NCBI GenBank assembly: GCA_033064195.1
Contig: JARBJD010000156.1
Location: forward strand, 62,001-126,000
From: Blattamonas nauphoetae
Lineage: Eukaryota > Preaxostyla > Oxymonadida
Direction: 5' to 3'
DNA: 64,000 nucleotides
In this document: in pieces, positions 9,564 through 21,083 of the stretch
Layout of the letters: each line of letters opens with the position of its first letter
How positions within the stretch are numbered: position 1 is the first letter of the stretch
Position numbers and translations under genes: made by a program
The notes under the pieces: model-generated
Seen by the model: only the letters and a program-made list of their open reading frames with translations
Told to the model about the DNA's origin: nothing
Database searches by the model: none

Positions 9564-12500
9564 TTAGAGCTCCTCTTCGTCATCGTCATCATCATCATCG
9601 TCTTCGTCGTCGTCATCGTCGTCCTCCTCCTCTTCATACTCTTCTTTGAGCGGTGTTCCTGTTCCTAAAGCATCCATTGTGGCATTAAGATCAAGTGAGC
9701 TGATTCCAAGTGCTTTTTCAAGTCTCTGGACAGCAGTGTGGTATCGATTCCATTCCTAAATCACAAAAGTGGATACTACGGTGATAACACAAAACAAACT
9801 GGGAATTCTCGTTGTGCATATTTCACTTTGTGTTCTTTTGTTTTGGGGTTGTTGCACAGGTCAAGTGTCTTGGCCTTCTTCCGCGTTGCCGAAGAACACC
9901 ACGAACCGCACCAAAGCCATTCTTGAGGCAACGAATGGATAGGAACCTTATCCTGAATGAAATTGGGCAGGTCTTGGTCGAGGTTTGAGAGGGAATTCTT
10001 GTCTTTTCCGATCTCCTGGTACGTTTCGCGGAGGGTGTCTCCAGCATTCAGCAGACGGAACTGGCGCAGGTCTACTACGAACAGAGCGGAGATATGATAT
10101 GGTTTTCCCTTCAGGGCAGCTTTCCAATAGGTTGACTGAGAGAAAAAGAAGGAAGAATGAAACAAAACAGAAACACACTTCCCAGAAGCGGAACGGGGCC
10201 ATTTCTGGTTTGTTGGTGCACATTGGAGTGAAGGCGTACGGGGCTTGCTGGAGATCCATCTGCATCAGCTGCGAGTAATCGGTTAGTGTGAGCTGGTCGG
10301 CATCAGCGAAGATCACTCGTTCGAGATCGTATGGAAACATGACATCCAGAAACAGGATCTTGTACGCCCAAATCCGGCGCATTTTGACAGTCTGCGGGAA
10401 CAGCCACTGCGGCCACGCGTAGTCAACGAGCTGATAATCAAACTTCATTTCCTGTGCGAGTTGTGGGAGCTCGTCGCGGAAGCGAGGGGATGTGGCAGAA
10501 TCGATAAACCAGAACTTGACTGGGGACTTGGTTGTGTTGAGCACACTCATCATCATAATCTTCGCAAGACGCTCGTAGAGATGGCCAGAGCAGATGGTGA
10601 AGACGTGGATGGTGTCTGCTGTGAACGAGGTGCGAGGGAGGTTGGCTGGTTTCGCGTAATTGCCCTCGCGGTCGATGTCGGCCTCTTTCAGCTCCACGAG
10701 CTCAGCACGCATCTGATGCTTCTCCGCGTGGGTCACCCAGTTCACGAACTTCGAGATGGGGTTGGTGTCTTCAGCATGCTCCTTGTTCTCCTCCATCAAC
10801 CGCTGCTTCTCTCGGTCAGCGTACGACCCAAAGTGGCCGGAGAAGAGGTCAAACATGTTCACCACTCCCTGCAGTTTCGCGCCATCCCATCCATTCACAA
10901 CGAAGATGGCGTCGCGAGGGATTGATGAGACGAGGCAGCTGCCTTCGGTGCGAGCGAGCGAGTTGAACGAGGTGCCGATGAGGTGTGGGGAGTCTTCGAC
11001 GGATGCGATGTCGCGGAGCATGCGGAAGCGAGAGAAGCAGATGTTCGGCTGCAGGACACGGTTGATGGAGAGCATGTGCATGCCCGGCTGAGCCACTCTG
11101 AACTGGAAGTACCCGTGCCGCTTGATGGAGACAGTGGACTGTTTGGTGACGATCACGCTGTGGTTGGTGGGGCTGGTTGTGGTGGAGTACAGCGAGAGCG
11201 GCAGACCCTTCGCTGACAAATACGCAATGTCGTGCATTGTTCCTGCACACACAAACCCGCTGATCCCAAAAGTGGCGGAGACTGTCTTTGTGGGCGAGTC
11301 GGTCGTTGCGAATTGGACGTTGTCGATGTCGTCCCGTCCCGATTTGTGGATGACAGTCCAGCCGGGCGGAGTGATGTGGTTGACAGTGTAGATGAAGAGC
11401 GGAGGGAGGTCGTGGAGGGAGAGGGTGTGTTGCGAGCAGCGAGAGTCGTCGGTGTCGAAATGGAGGGAGGACGGGATGGATGAGAGGAAGAAGGAGCGGA
11501 TGGGGCGTTGCGGTTGGAGGATGGACGGGCAGAGCACAATCGTGCCGTTCACATCGCTTCCGAAGAAGGACGAGATGAAGTGCAGATTGGCAATGACCAT
11601 TCTGTGCGACTCTTTGACTGGGTTGACAGTCGCCACAATCCGCACCAGATGGCCCTCACTCTCCTCGTCGGCTGGATGAAGAACGATGGCTGTGTTGGGT
11701 GAATCCTCTCCTCGGATGGTCATGCGAGCGAGAGGGATCGCGCGAGGGTGCTGGTATGCGTGGATGGTCTGCGCGGTCTGGATGAGAGTGAGGAGGTCTG
11801 TGGTCGACTTGAACGAGACAGACGAGGCAGCGTTTAGTTCGAAAGACGCATTCTCGTTCCTCTTCAACTCGTTCCAGATCGGATAGAACGAGCGCAGTGT
11901 GTCATAGCTTTCGAGAGCCAGCACAACCGACGAGACGTACTCTTCGCCGATGTCTGTGTTGTGTGAGAGAAGAACGGCTGGCTCGGTGACAGTTGAGAAA
12001 GCGGGCTTCTGCGGGTGTGCGTCGCGTTGGGTGACAGAGAAAGGAAGAAGGTTGAGGCGAGCTGTGGCGTCGACGGCGGTGAGGAGGGGGCGGATCAGGC
12101 CGTTTGTGATGATGAAGGGCTGGCGGAGCATGTGCGATGCTTCTCCCTCGACAGGCGACGTCAGATGCAGGCCGACGATGAAGGCGTGTTGGTCAGCGAG
12201 GAGAGTGTCGATGTCGACGCCATCCGCTGTGGTTGGGGTGTTCTCCTCGAGCAGTTGCTTCACATTCTCAATCCAATCTGTTGAGAGGCCGGGTGTGCGT
12301 GGAAGACTCTCTGCCCACGACGAGAAGCTGTGTCGCACATCCTTCGTCTCGATCGAGCACGCCTCGTCGAGACTTCCGAACAGGCTGGCGAGGAAGGAGG
12401 TGTAGTTCGCTTGGTGGACGAAAGGGACGGACGAGATGGTGCTGAGCCAGCTGAGCGGGAATGTGGTGACATCGGTGTCGAGGTTGGAGAGGTGCGGGGG

Positions 12501-15410
12501 AGACGTGAAGAGGAGAGAGAAGCGGGACACGCCTGGCGTGATGCTTCGGATGAAGAAGGAGAGGGTGTGGAGTTGGGTGGAGTTGGACGGGTCGAGGACG
12601 AAGAAGTGTGTGAGCGGTGTTGTCTGGTTGAGCAGCACCGACCCGATTGTCGGCTCCTGCGGGTCTTCGCTGATGTCTTCCTCCGAATCGGTGTTCTCGC
12701 TGTCCTCGTCCATCTCCTCAATTTCGACAAAGTCTTCAGACACGACAGCCTTCGACGGGTGCTGCACAAACACACTCCGATCAATCCACTCCTTCAGAAC
12801 GAGCGGCTCGAGAATGTTCGCCTTGTTCCCGTCCTGCACCGGCGACTCCAGAATCCTGTTGAGGGGTGCTGCGGAGTTGGGAGGGGACGGGGGAGTGTGG
12901 GTGAAGATGGGAAGGGGGGTGTATTCGGAGAGAGTGATGAACGGGTTGTTTTCGGTGCCTGCAAACTGTTTGCGAAGATCTTCGAGAACAATCGAAGCTT
13001 TCGACGCTCGCATCACATCACCCTCCTCCTCCCCGCCCTTCTTCGGTCGGCCAGCAAGAGGCCTGCCAGAGTGCGTGACGATGCCGGTCTGCTTCATCCT
13101 GTCCAGCCAGCGCTGTGGCGTCGTCTGATTCCACATCTGCTCGACGAGCACGTTGCTTCTGTACATCTTTGGGATGCGGTGGTCGTCGATGGAGGGATGG
13201 TTGGACGGGATGAGTGTGGCTGAGAGCAGAATCCGGAACTGGCTGATCTCGTCGTCCATCAGCTTGTCGATGTCGCGGAAGACGTTGTCGGGAGGAAGCA
13301 GGATCCCGTTGAACAGACTGCACGGGACAGGAATGCGGGTTCGCTCGATTGTGCGGTTGACCTGGCCGAGCAGCCGCTCCACTTCAGGATCGTGCCCTTC
13401 CGTGATCCGCGTCCACTCCTCGCTGGTGAAGCGGCCTGTCTGGGTGAGGGTGCCGACGGTGGCTGTCTGCCGCGAGAATCCCTGGATGGCAGCAGTGCGA
13501 ACTATGCCGAGCGAGGAGCCCTTCCCCTGGTTGTACAGATTCAGCATCACGTTGGCCGCGTCGAGGGCGCCGAATCGGAGGCAGTGCGCAATCCACCATC
13601 TGCCCAGTTTGAGCGACGCGCCGGTGGCCTCGTCGAAGGCGGAGTGGATGACGGCAGGGCAGACGGCAAAGCGGAGGCTGTACGAGTTGTCGATCATTGT
13701 GACCATCTGCGACACTTGGAACTGCGTGTCGCCCTTCGAGAAGTCGAGGAAGGCAGTGAAGACGAGGTAGTTGCGGCGCAGGCGCGGGTTGTTCTGGCTG
13801 TAGACGAGAGTGAGGGGGTTGGAGTCGTACTGCGCAAACCGCTTGTCGGTCTCGATGTTGTTGAGGTAGAAGATCTCGTCGGGGGGACGGCAGGCGACGC
13901 GGACAGAGACAGGCGAGAAAGCCGACGGGCGGGATGTGAAGTCGGTGCTGGAGGGGGCGATGTGGTACGGTGACGATTGGGAGACAGACTCAGCCACACG
14001 CGTTGGAAGGCCAAACGATTTGAGGAGCTTGGAGTGGTGGAGTTCGGTCTGCACGATTTCGGAGAGGGAGAAGGTGGACGTGCGCGGGTTCACGTTCCTC
14101 CCGTTGATCAGCAGAATCGGCTCCAGACCGTGCTTGTTCAGGTTGCCGATGATCTCGTCGTGCATCTCGTTGGTGAACGGCTCTCTGCAGAGTGTGGGGT
14201 AGTGCAGAGGGAAGGTTTCTGTGAGCGAGTTGAGGAAGGCGAGCGGGTCCTTCTGTTTCAGAGCGTGGCTGCACACTCGCACTCCAATGTCCTTCGAGAT
14301 GGAGACGGGTGGTTGGGTGTTGATGGCTGTGTAGGACAGCTCGGTGAAGAGGTTGTAGAGGCGAGAGTTGAGTCCGATCAGTGGGGCACCCTCAGCGGTG
14401 GAGTTGGCCAGCGATGGATGCTTTTCGGCGAGGCGAGTGACGTTGACTCCGAGAATTGATGAATTAGCTGGATGGATGGTGAAATACTTGCGATGTGGGT
14501 CGGAAATATGCGATTCGCGATCTGCGGAGGAGGGCTGCTGCGAGTTGGACGACGAATCGACGTCTTGAAGTTGGTACTCCGAATCTCGGATGGCGAGGTC
14601 GATTCCAAACCCAACAGTGTTCAGAGGAGTTGCAGTGGATGTGTTGGAGTTCAGATTGTGGCGAAAAACAAAGGTGAAAGGGGTGCTGGACTGAGTGTCG
14701 ATGAGTGTTCTGAGTTTGGCGATCCAGACGTGGGTTTCTTTGGAATCGAATGGGGCATACAAAATCACAACAGGAAGCATGGAATTTGGAGGAGGGTGAT
14801 GCGGATATGTGTGATCATGTGGAAAAAGCAGAGGAAAAGAACAATGATTGAATGATGAGTTCTGAGAAGGCGATACTCGAGACAAAGCTTGCAAAAGATC
14901 TGACAAATCGGTGAATATGGTTCCATCTTTTCTCTTCAAGATCGCTGAGGGCTCATTTGGTTTGAATTTCGAGGAAGATCGTGACGAGTTGGTTAAATTG
15001 TGTTCAGCCACTGGCTCGATGAGGTGAGCAAAAATGGAATGAACAGTCGTCTCATTTGTATGAACAATGTACGTATTATTGGCCATTGATACATGAGAAT
15101 GAATAAAGGGAGAATATGTTCGGAGAGACATGCTCGCTTCAAGCGACGATTCATGCTGGAAAAGAGGATCATTTGCTGCCAAAAACTTCTTTATTTGTAA
15201 GAAGACTTGTTTATCTGTTTGATGAATGAGATTTTTTTCTGTAATAAAGGCAGATAATCTCCAGAAGAGATGAGGTTGTTGCTGGGAGACATATTCACTC
15301 ATTTCAGATAAAATGGATGTTTCTGAGAAAGGAGACTCTGTTGAGATGGAGATTGACCGCCCAATCTCCATTGATGCATGGAGACATGAGCAGATGAAGA
15401 GGATCGACAT
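9564..15410 (-). CDS. UGGT: UDP-glucose:glycoprotein glucosyltransferase (ER folding sensor)
   Basis: Three exons with introns of 43 bp (10136-10178) and 44 bp (9756-9799) give 1919 aa from an ATG at 15410. I prefer this start to the in-frame ATG at 15509 because [12 protein letters not shown] makes a short signal peptide. The N-terminal ~1450 residues are the folding-sensor (thioredoxin-like repeats and beta-sandwich) region. The C-terminal 300 are a GT24 catalytic domain: [27 protein letters not shown] (the DxD metal site), [29 protein letters not shown] and [12 protein letters not shown], all hallmark UGGT motifs. UGGT re-glucosylates misfolded glycoproteins in the ER for another calnexin round. 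The protein ends in a run of about 20 Asp/Glu and the tetrapeptide EEEL, a possible variant of a KDEL-type retrieval signal. Confidence 0.95.
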
Positions 15411-15482
15411 CTCAGAATAAAATGGTGGAAGGATCAACCTCAATAAAGTGATTAATCTGGAGCAGGACCAATTGGCCGAGGA

Positions 15483-18400
15483 ATGTGTGTTCTTTCTCGC
15501 CCTAATCATTTCATCTTTCCCACTTATCGCCCATCTGAATTCAAAACTCTCCTGTTTCCAGCCTCGGCCAACCCGATGATCTCAGAGAACATCATGAGAG
15601 TTATTCAGGAGGATGGACCGTTGTTAGACTATTTGGAAGATCCTCACTCTCTTCAGGCTTTTCGAATGGAGATTCCAAGCCTGATTCAATAGTCTCCTCT
15701 TATTTTGTCAATTCTATGTTGTTTTGTCTTTCAATTTTCGATTTCCCACAGTCTGTGTACTCTTCAACGAATCACGGAGCTCGTTGACATCATGTTCACA
15801 GAACACCGTGATGATCACAATCTTCCAAGATTCTCGCGAAGTTCACTTGTAGCAACCGAAATCCTCTCATCTAATCAAGTAGAGATCAAACTTCTGTTGC
15901 TAAATCCAAGTGTTTTGGAACGGTTCCTCGTCTTGCTCGAAAGACCTCCTCCCCTTTCTCCATTCGTCTTGTCATCTTTCTGCAGAGTCTTCCACAACTT
16001 ACTCACACAATATGGCTCTCAGGTTAGTATTTAATTGTGATTTGCATCTTTTGATCGACTCCTACTCTCCTATAGCTTGTTACAACCATCGATGAACGAC
16101 ATATAGTTCATCTCGCATTGAAACACGCTCATTCATTTCCTATTTGTGAATTTATTTATGCTGTAGTTCTCTTGATTGATTCTTCGAAAGGAAGATCGTT
16201 TCTTTTCAATGTATGTCCATCTTTTCTGTCAACTAATCATCTCTCATCTCTCCTGCAGTGGTTACAAACCCACTCCTTCATTTCGACAATTCTCACAATT
16301 ATTCATACCACCTTCGATCCTGTGGTGTGTATTTTTGTCCTCATCTCAGTCCTGATTTGTAGATCCCATCGAATCTTGAACAACTTCTGTACAACGTTAC
16401 CAGTCGATTTCTCGATCCTATTGCACAGATTTCTATTGATGACTTGTTTACTCAACGTGACATGACCCTTCTTCTCGAAATTGGGACAAATCCGTGGAAC
16501 AATCGTGCTTTCGTTTACATCATTCAGTTTCTGATTGATATCATTTGGAACTCGAGACCAAGTTTTGAGGATAGTGACTCCGCGTCGACTATTGATGAAT
16601 ACTTTGAGCCTTGTCGCATGATCCAGTGGGTTGTCTTGGATCATCTCCAACTTTTCGTTGATGTTTTGAAAGAGAATCCCCCTGCGTTTGATTCAAAGGG
16701 GTATATCTCCCGCCCATTCTGTTTCCAACTCGGTGACAATGTCGGTTCGTATCGACTTCGAGGTTTCTATTTGCCTTTCTGAAGCCTTCTTTAGTGATTA
16801 TTCTTTTTTCGACTCTTCTTCGAAGTATCGTCTCCGAAAGAGTGGATAATGCTGTTCTGTCGACGGATTTGCTGAGCACCCTTGTTGAGATGTTCTTCCA
16901 GTTTCCAAACAACTCGATTCTCCACTCTGAACTATTCACACTGCTTGAGCATATTCTGGCCGTACGTGGAGGGGAGCTGCGAGCAGCACTGATTCTGGAA
17001 ACGAGATTTGTGGAAAACATCACATGTGAAGTGTGGAAGGAGTACACTCGTCGGACGGGAGGAGATGTGACACGCGACAGGCCCGCCTCGTGTGTGGACC
17101 GGGATTGTCTGACAATTGGTCAGTCTTTTGTTACAAGCACAGCTCTGGACGCGGAACAAAGAACTGAAAGGGATAATAACGTGCACAGTGATGAGGACAC
17201 AAGGAACGAAACAGAGATCGGCAAAGACTCTTCTCCAGACAAGATAATCTCATCAACTGACTCCAAACATGGTCTATTGTCTTCTGAAATGTCAGCAGAA
17301 TCTATCAAAGAAGAAAAAGAGTCGTCAGATGGAAAGATCACGACAGACATCGAACCACTCGAACCAACTGTTCCACAGACTGAAAAAAGGGAAGAAACAC
17401 CAAATGAAAGTGGATCGGAAGAGACGATCCCAACAGCAGTTGAAGAATCGGCTGTGGAAGCAACAGCTGCTCGATCACATCTGGAACAGACGCCTTCGAA
17501 TCACCCTCAACCAGAGTCCATCCCTTCACACGACGCATCCTCCTCGCAGCTGGTGTCAGGAGTGATGGAGGGTGATGAGAAGGAAGAGGAAGCTGGGTAT
17601 CCCTCAACTGACAACCAGCAGAATGAGGCCTCGCTGGGTTCGCCAGAAGACACACTCCTCACCAAGCCAGCGAACGAGCACGAAAATGGGGAAGCGGATG
17701 GAGTTGGGAGTGAGCGTGTGGTGGGCGACGCGACGCCGCTTGGGTTCCACTCGGAGAGGCTGATCACGGTGTCGCGTGCGTTCTACTCGATCCGGACGTT
17801 CTCGCACCCTTCGGTGTCGGCGGGGTCGCAGCAGGGTCGGAGTGTGGGGTCGTCGAGCCCGTCGTTCGTTGTGCACCTGGCGCACATTCTGATCCAGTCG
17901 CAGTCGGAGTTCTCGCGGATCCGGGAGGCGTTTGCGAGGATGGGGGAGTGGGGGAAGATGCAGGGGATGGTGGTGGACGAAGAGATCGCGAAGCAGGAGA
18001 GCGAGGGCCTTCCGGTTGTGAAGCGGGTGAACCTGTATGCGGAGATGCTGAAGGACCCGTCGTTTGGGGAGTCGTCGGAGGAGGAGCGGCAGGAGCTGAT
18101 GTTGGAGAAGAAGAAGGAGTACGACGAGCTGCTGCGGAAGATGCGGGAGAAGAGGGAGAAGGAGCAGGAGGAGCAGGAGGGCGAGGAGGAGGACGAGATG
18201 CAGCTGAGTGAGTCGGAGTCGAGTGACTGGGAGTCGGAGTCAGAATCGGAGTCGTGGGAGTCGTCGTCGGAAGAAGGGTTTGAAGAGGTAGTTGTGTTTC
18301 GAGAGATCAGCGAGATGCAGCAGCGGGAGGAGGGGCGGCTGAACGAGAAGAAGCGGCTGGAGCTGGAGCGGATGATGGGTGGGCAGAAGGAGGGGGAGGA

Positions 18401-18725
18401 TGGGCAGTTTGTGATTTGTGGGCAGCGGGTGCAGTTCTCAGGGGAGGGAAAGGAGAGTGGGGCAGAGGAGCAGAGTGAGGAGGACGAAGACGGGGATTTG
18501 TCGTCGTCGTCTTCGTCGGGGAAGGAGTCGGAAGGGCAGTCGGAGAGTGAGAAAGAGGAGTGGTCGAGTGATTCGCATTCGAAGAGTGATTCGTCGCATC
18601 ATTCTGACGACGATGCTGACGAGGTCAGCGAAGGATCGACAGAATCGACAGAACGGATGCATTCTGACTCTGAGGACGACGACACGTCGGCGTCGTTCGA
18701 GAAAGATGAACTTGAACCAGTGTGA
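15483..18725 (+). CDS. SAPS-domain regulatory subunit of PP6-type phosphatase
   Basis: Splicing short introns gives a helical-repeat protein of SAPS (SIT4-associated) type. The run is GPLLDYLEDPHSLQAF, SLIQYLCTLQRITELVDIMF, SSLVATEILSS, LERFLVLLERPPPLSPFVLSSF and CRVFHNLLTQYGSQ, then HLALKHAHSFPICEFIYAVVLLI. These match the family's DfL..p..L..Li.y, acEiL and L..FL..ppPLn..lasyF. Introns fall after NLLTQYGSQ, after RSFLFN and after TTFDPV. SAPS subunits target PP6/Sit4 catalytic subunits. Residues after about 16794 continue into a Glu/Ser-rich acidic tail ending DELEPV. The exact first exon is uncertain. The 3' part from 17532 lies in the left arm of the inverted repeat; the 5' part is single-copy, so this is the intact parent. 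Confidence 0.82.
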
Positions 18726-19014
18726 TCTTGTTTTCTTGTTTCTTTTCATCTCACCTGTTTGGAAATTGGAAAGGAAGTGCAAATCAGTGAATGTGAAAAG
18801 AATCGTAAAAGAGAAAGATGTTTTTGAACGATTATGCAGTGCTTTGCGTCTGGCTTCTCAACAATCATGGGTCGATCGAGCTAAAATCCAAAGCTTTTTG
18901 AGTGAGCTGTTCATTATCATTGCATTGCTCTGTTTTAAGATTTCACAGCCTCTTCTAAAAGTGTGTTCGTCATTTTCTGCCTTCACGATACTGTGATAGT
19001 GGCATACCCTGATA

Positions 19015-20465
19015 TACTGCGCGTCACGGCGACTTGATCCGGCTGTAATTTTTGTTTTTTGACAGAACCCGAGAGAGTTGAGAGTTCATTTTTCACTCAC
19101 TTCAACTACCTTGAGTTATACATCTCTGGGATTTTTTTGGAAGAACAACAGTGAAAAATAAGAGAGAATGACATGAAATGCTACAGTAGGGGGACTTGTG
19201 TAGGACGACATGACACGTGATTCACCGCTGATTACGCTCAACAATGGTTCCAAGATTGTCTCTCTCAAATCAAAGAAAGATCCAGAGAGAAAGAAGAAAA
19301 GGAAAAGGGAGAAATGAGACAGCTCGCTCGCTCCACGTCTCAGTCAACACAGTCACGAAATACACCAACACGCTGATCGTCGATGAACGACCAGGATGGA
19401 TGAATCGAAAAGGTCAATCACAGCTGTACACCGGCAAGACTCTGAAAAAAGTCCAGATCGAGATCAAAAACAAGACATACTGCTCCGCGATCCAATTGAA
19501 GAAGGCTCTGAAGCTACCTGGATCCGACCGTTCCTTCCAACGCTTCCTCATAGCGAACAAAATCGGTCTCCACAAACACCGCAGAGTTCCACACTTTCAA
19601 CCACACCATATCCAGAATCGGTACAACTTCGCAAAAGAAACGATCTCGAAGGGCTTTCTTCCTGAACTCTGTCTCTTCGATGACGAGAAAACAGTGAGAG
19701 GGAGAGGGCCAGACAAGTACTACCGGTCTCTCCGGGAAGAAAACACGCCGCAACCTGAGTCGAAGTCGAGAGCTCACCCTAATACAGTTGGTATTTGGGG
19801 ATGTGTTGGTGTCGGGTTTAAGAGCAAGCTTTTCGTGACAGATGGGACCATCGACGGCGCTACCTATACTGATGCTGTCATCAACGGCCTCAGCAAGGCA
19901 AAATGGATCCTCCCCCTTGACACACGTGTTCTCCTCAGCGACAACGCCGGCTGGCACAAGAAAAGAGATGAAATGCCTCGAATCGAAAGAGCAAACATCA
20001 AGCAAAAATTCCTTCCACCACTTTCTTCAGATTTAAATCCCATCGAACATGTCTGGGCTCTTCTCTCTTCCAAATTGTATGAAAATTGTGCAATTTACGA
20101 CACTGTGGACTCACTTCGGAAGGCTGTCATCAAAGCCTGGAACTCGATCCCACAAGAAAGTATCGACAACCTCGTTCTCTCTTATGGCGACCGCCTCCTC
20201 GAGTGTTACTCTCGCGAGGGAAAAATGACAAAATATTAGAAGGATAGAGCTGGATGAAGTGGATCACTTGTCATGTCGCGAGTGACATGACCATCATTTT
20301 ACCGTTCCAGATTTCGCGTCACTCAGAATTTAATATCTTCTCCTATTTTGTTCCAAGGTGTCTCCCTCTCTATTCTATCATTTACAGAAAATTGAAACAA
20401 ATTGTGTCTCTATTCAAAAAATAACACCGTTTTACAGCCGAATCAAGTCGTCGTGTCGCCCAGTA
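19015..20465 (+). mobile_element. Tc1/mariner transposon, left copy
   Basis: The element is 1451 bp and flanked by TA on both sides (19013-19014 and 20466-20467), the Tc1 target duplication. Ends begin TACTGCGCG on the left and TACTGGGCG on the right (reverse complement). The outer 34 bp match at 30 positions. A second inverted pair lies just outside the gene: CGACATGACACGTGATTCAC on the left against CGACATGACAAGTGATCCAC on the right, 18 of 20 identical. Each inner copy also resembles its outer copy (GCGACA.GAC..), giving the IR/DR arrangement known from Tc1-like elements such as Sleeping Beauty. Termini, target duplication and gene all look whole, so it was active recently. Confidence 0.9.
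19244..20239 (+). CDS. Tc1-type DD34E transposase, left copy
   Basis: Uninterrupted 331 aa. An N-terminal helix-turn-helix region (ETARSLHVSVNTVTKYTNTL) is followed by an RNase H-like DDE core. The likely triad is the Asp in ELCLFDDEKTV (146/147), Asp233 in VLLSDNAGWHKK and Glu268 in DLNPIEHVWALL, with exactly 34 residues between the last two, the Tc1 spacing. The transposase would cut and paste the element at TA sites. It differs from the right copy at residues 221-223 (WIL here, MDP there) through two one-base length changes that cancel each other. Confidence 0.93.
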   Translation: MVPRLSLSNQRKIQRERRKGKGRNETARSLHVSVNTVTKYTNTLIVDERPGWMNRKGQSQLYTGKTLKKVQIEIKNKTYCSAIQLKKALKLPGSDRSFQRFLIANKIGLHKHRRVPHFQPHHIQNRYNFAKETISKGFLPELCLFDDEKTVRGRGPDKYYRSLREENTPQPESKSRAHPNTVGIWGCVGVGFKSKLFVTDGTIDGATYTDAVINGLSKAKWILPLDTRVLLSDNAGWHKKRDEMPRIERANIKQKFLPPLSSDLNPIEHVWALLSSKLYENCAIYDTVDSLRKAVIKAWNSIPQESIDNLVLSYGDRLLECYSREGKMTKY

Positions 20466-20467
20466 TA

Positions 20468-20812
20468 GACCCTCAACAAACCCGGTTTTATTAAAAAAAC
20501 CGTTTATATTCGATTAAAGACAGATTTTAAACTATAGTGCGAGAAATTGGTTTTCTAACCTCTTAAAAACGTGTTTTCAATCGTTCTTTGTCTGAGAAAA
20601 GTATCAAAAATCTGAATAAACAATGTACAAGTTGATGAAGAATGGGGAACAATGCTGGCTCTTCGCCACTTCTTGATTGATGAAAATTTGCTCGATGTGG
20701 TTTTTTATGAAAATAAAGTGTAATTGTGAGAGATAATTCAGATATCGTGGAGTGATACTTCTAATTTTGAATAAAAACGGGTGTATTGTTAAAAAACGGG
20801 TTTTTGAAGGTC
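20468..20812. repeat. AT-rich stretch bounded by short imperfect inverted repeats
   Basis: GACCCTCAACAAACCCGG-TTTT at 20468 is mirrored by the reverse complement of 20788-20812 (GACCTTCAAAAACCCG-TTTTTT). No coding frame of note lies between them. This could be a small non-autonomous (MITE-like) element, with the Tc1 copy inserted at its left edge. I could not find a clear target duplication. The same structure is in the right arm near 32120-32465. The rest of 20813-21083 is AT-rich promoter-like sequence ahead of gene A. Confidence 0.35.
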
Positions 20813-21083
20813 TCTGAGATGAGCGAATAATGTTCAAATGAAACACTGGTTTTAATTTATTTTATTTCACATTCCAGCTTTGTACTAATTGTTTTGACTC
20901 TTTTTTTGAACTCGGATGGATAATCGAAGGTTTTTTCAGGATCGAACAAGAGAAGACTTTTTTGGTTTTCATCTCGATTGATTTATTTGCATTGATTCTC
21001 TCTCACACAGAATCAGTTTTTGAAGATGTTTTTCATCGTTTACAAGCTTTTTGAGAGGTTTTGAAACAAAATATGGTGATAAA

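Noticed and set aside
17948-18800. Several long open frames opposite or shifted from the SAPS acidic tail
   Set aside because: They arise from repetitive GAG/TCG codons in the real frame and have extreme low-complexity composition.
18726-18996. A separate exon (KDVFERLCSALRLASQQSWV) after the SAPS stop
   Set aside because: It reads protein-like and is present in both arms, but I found no start or splice partner; left as 3' flank.
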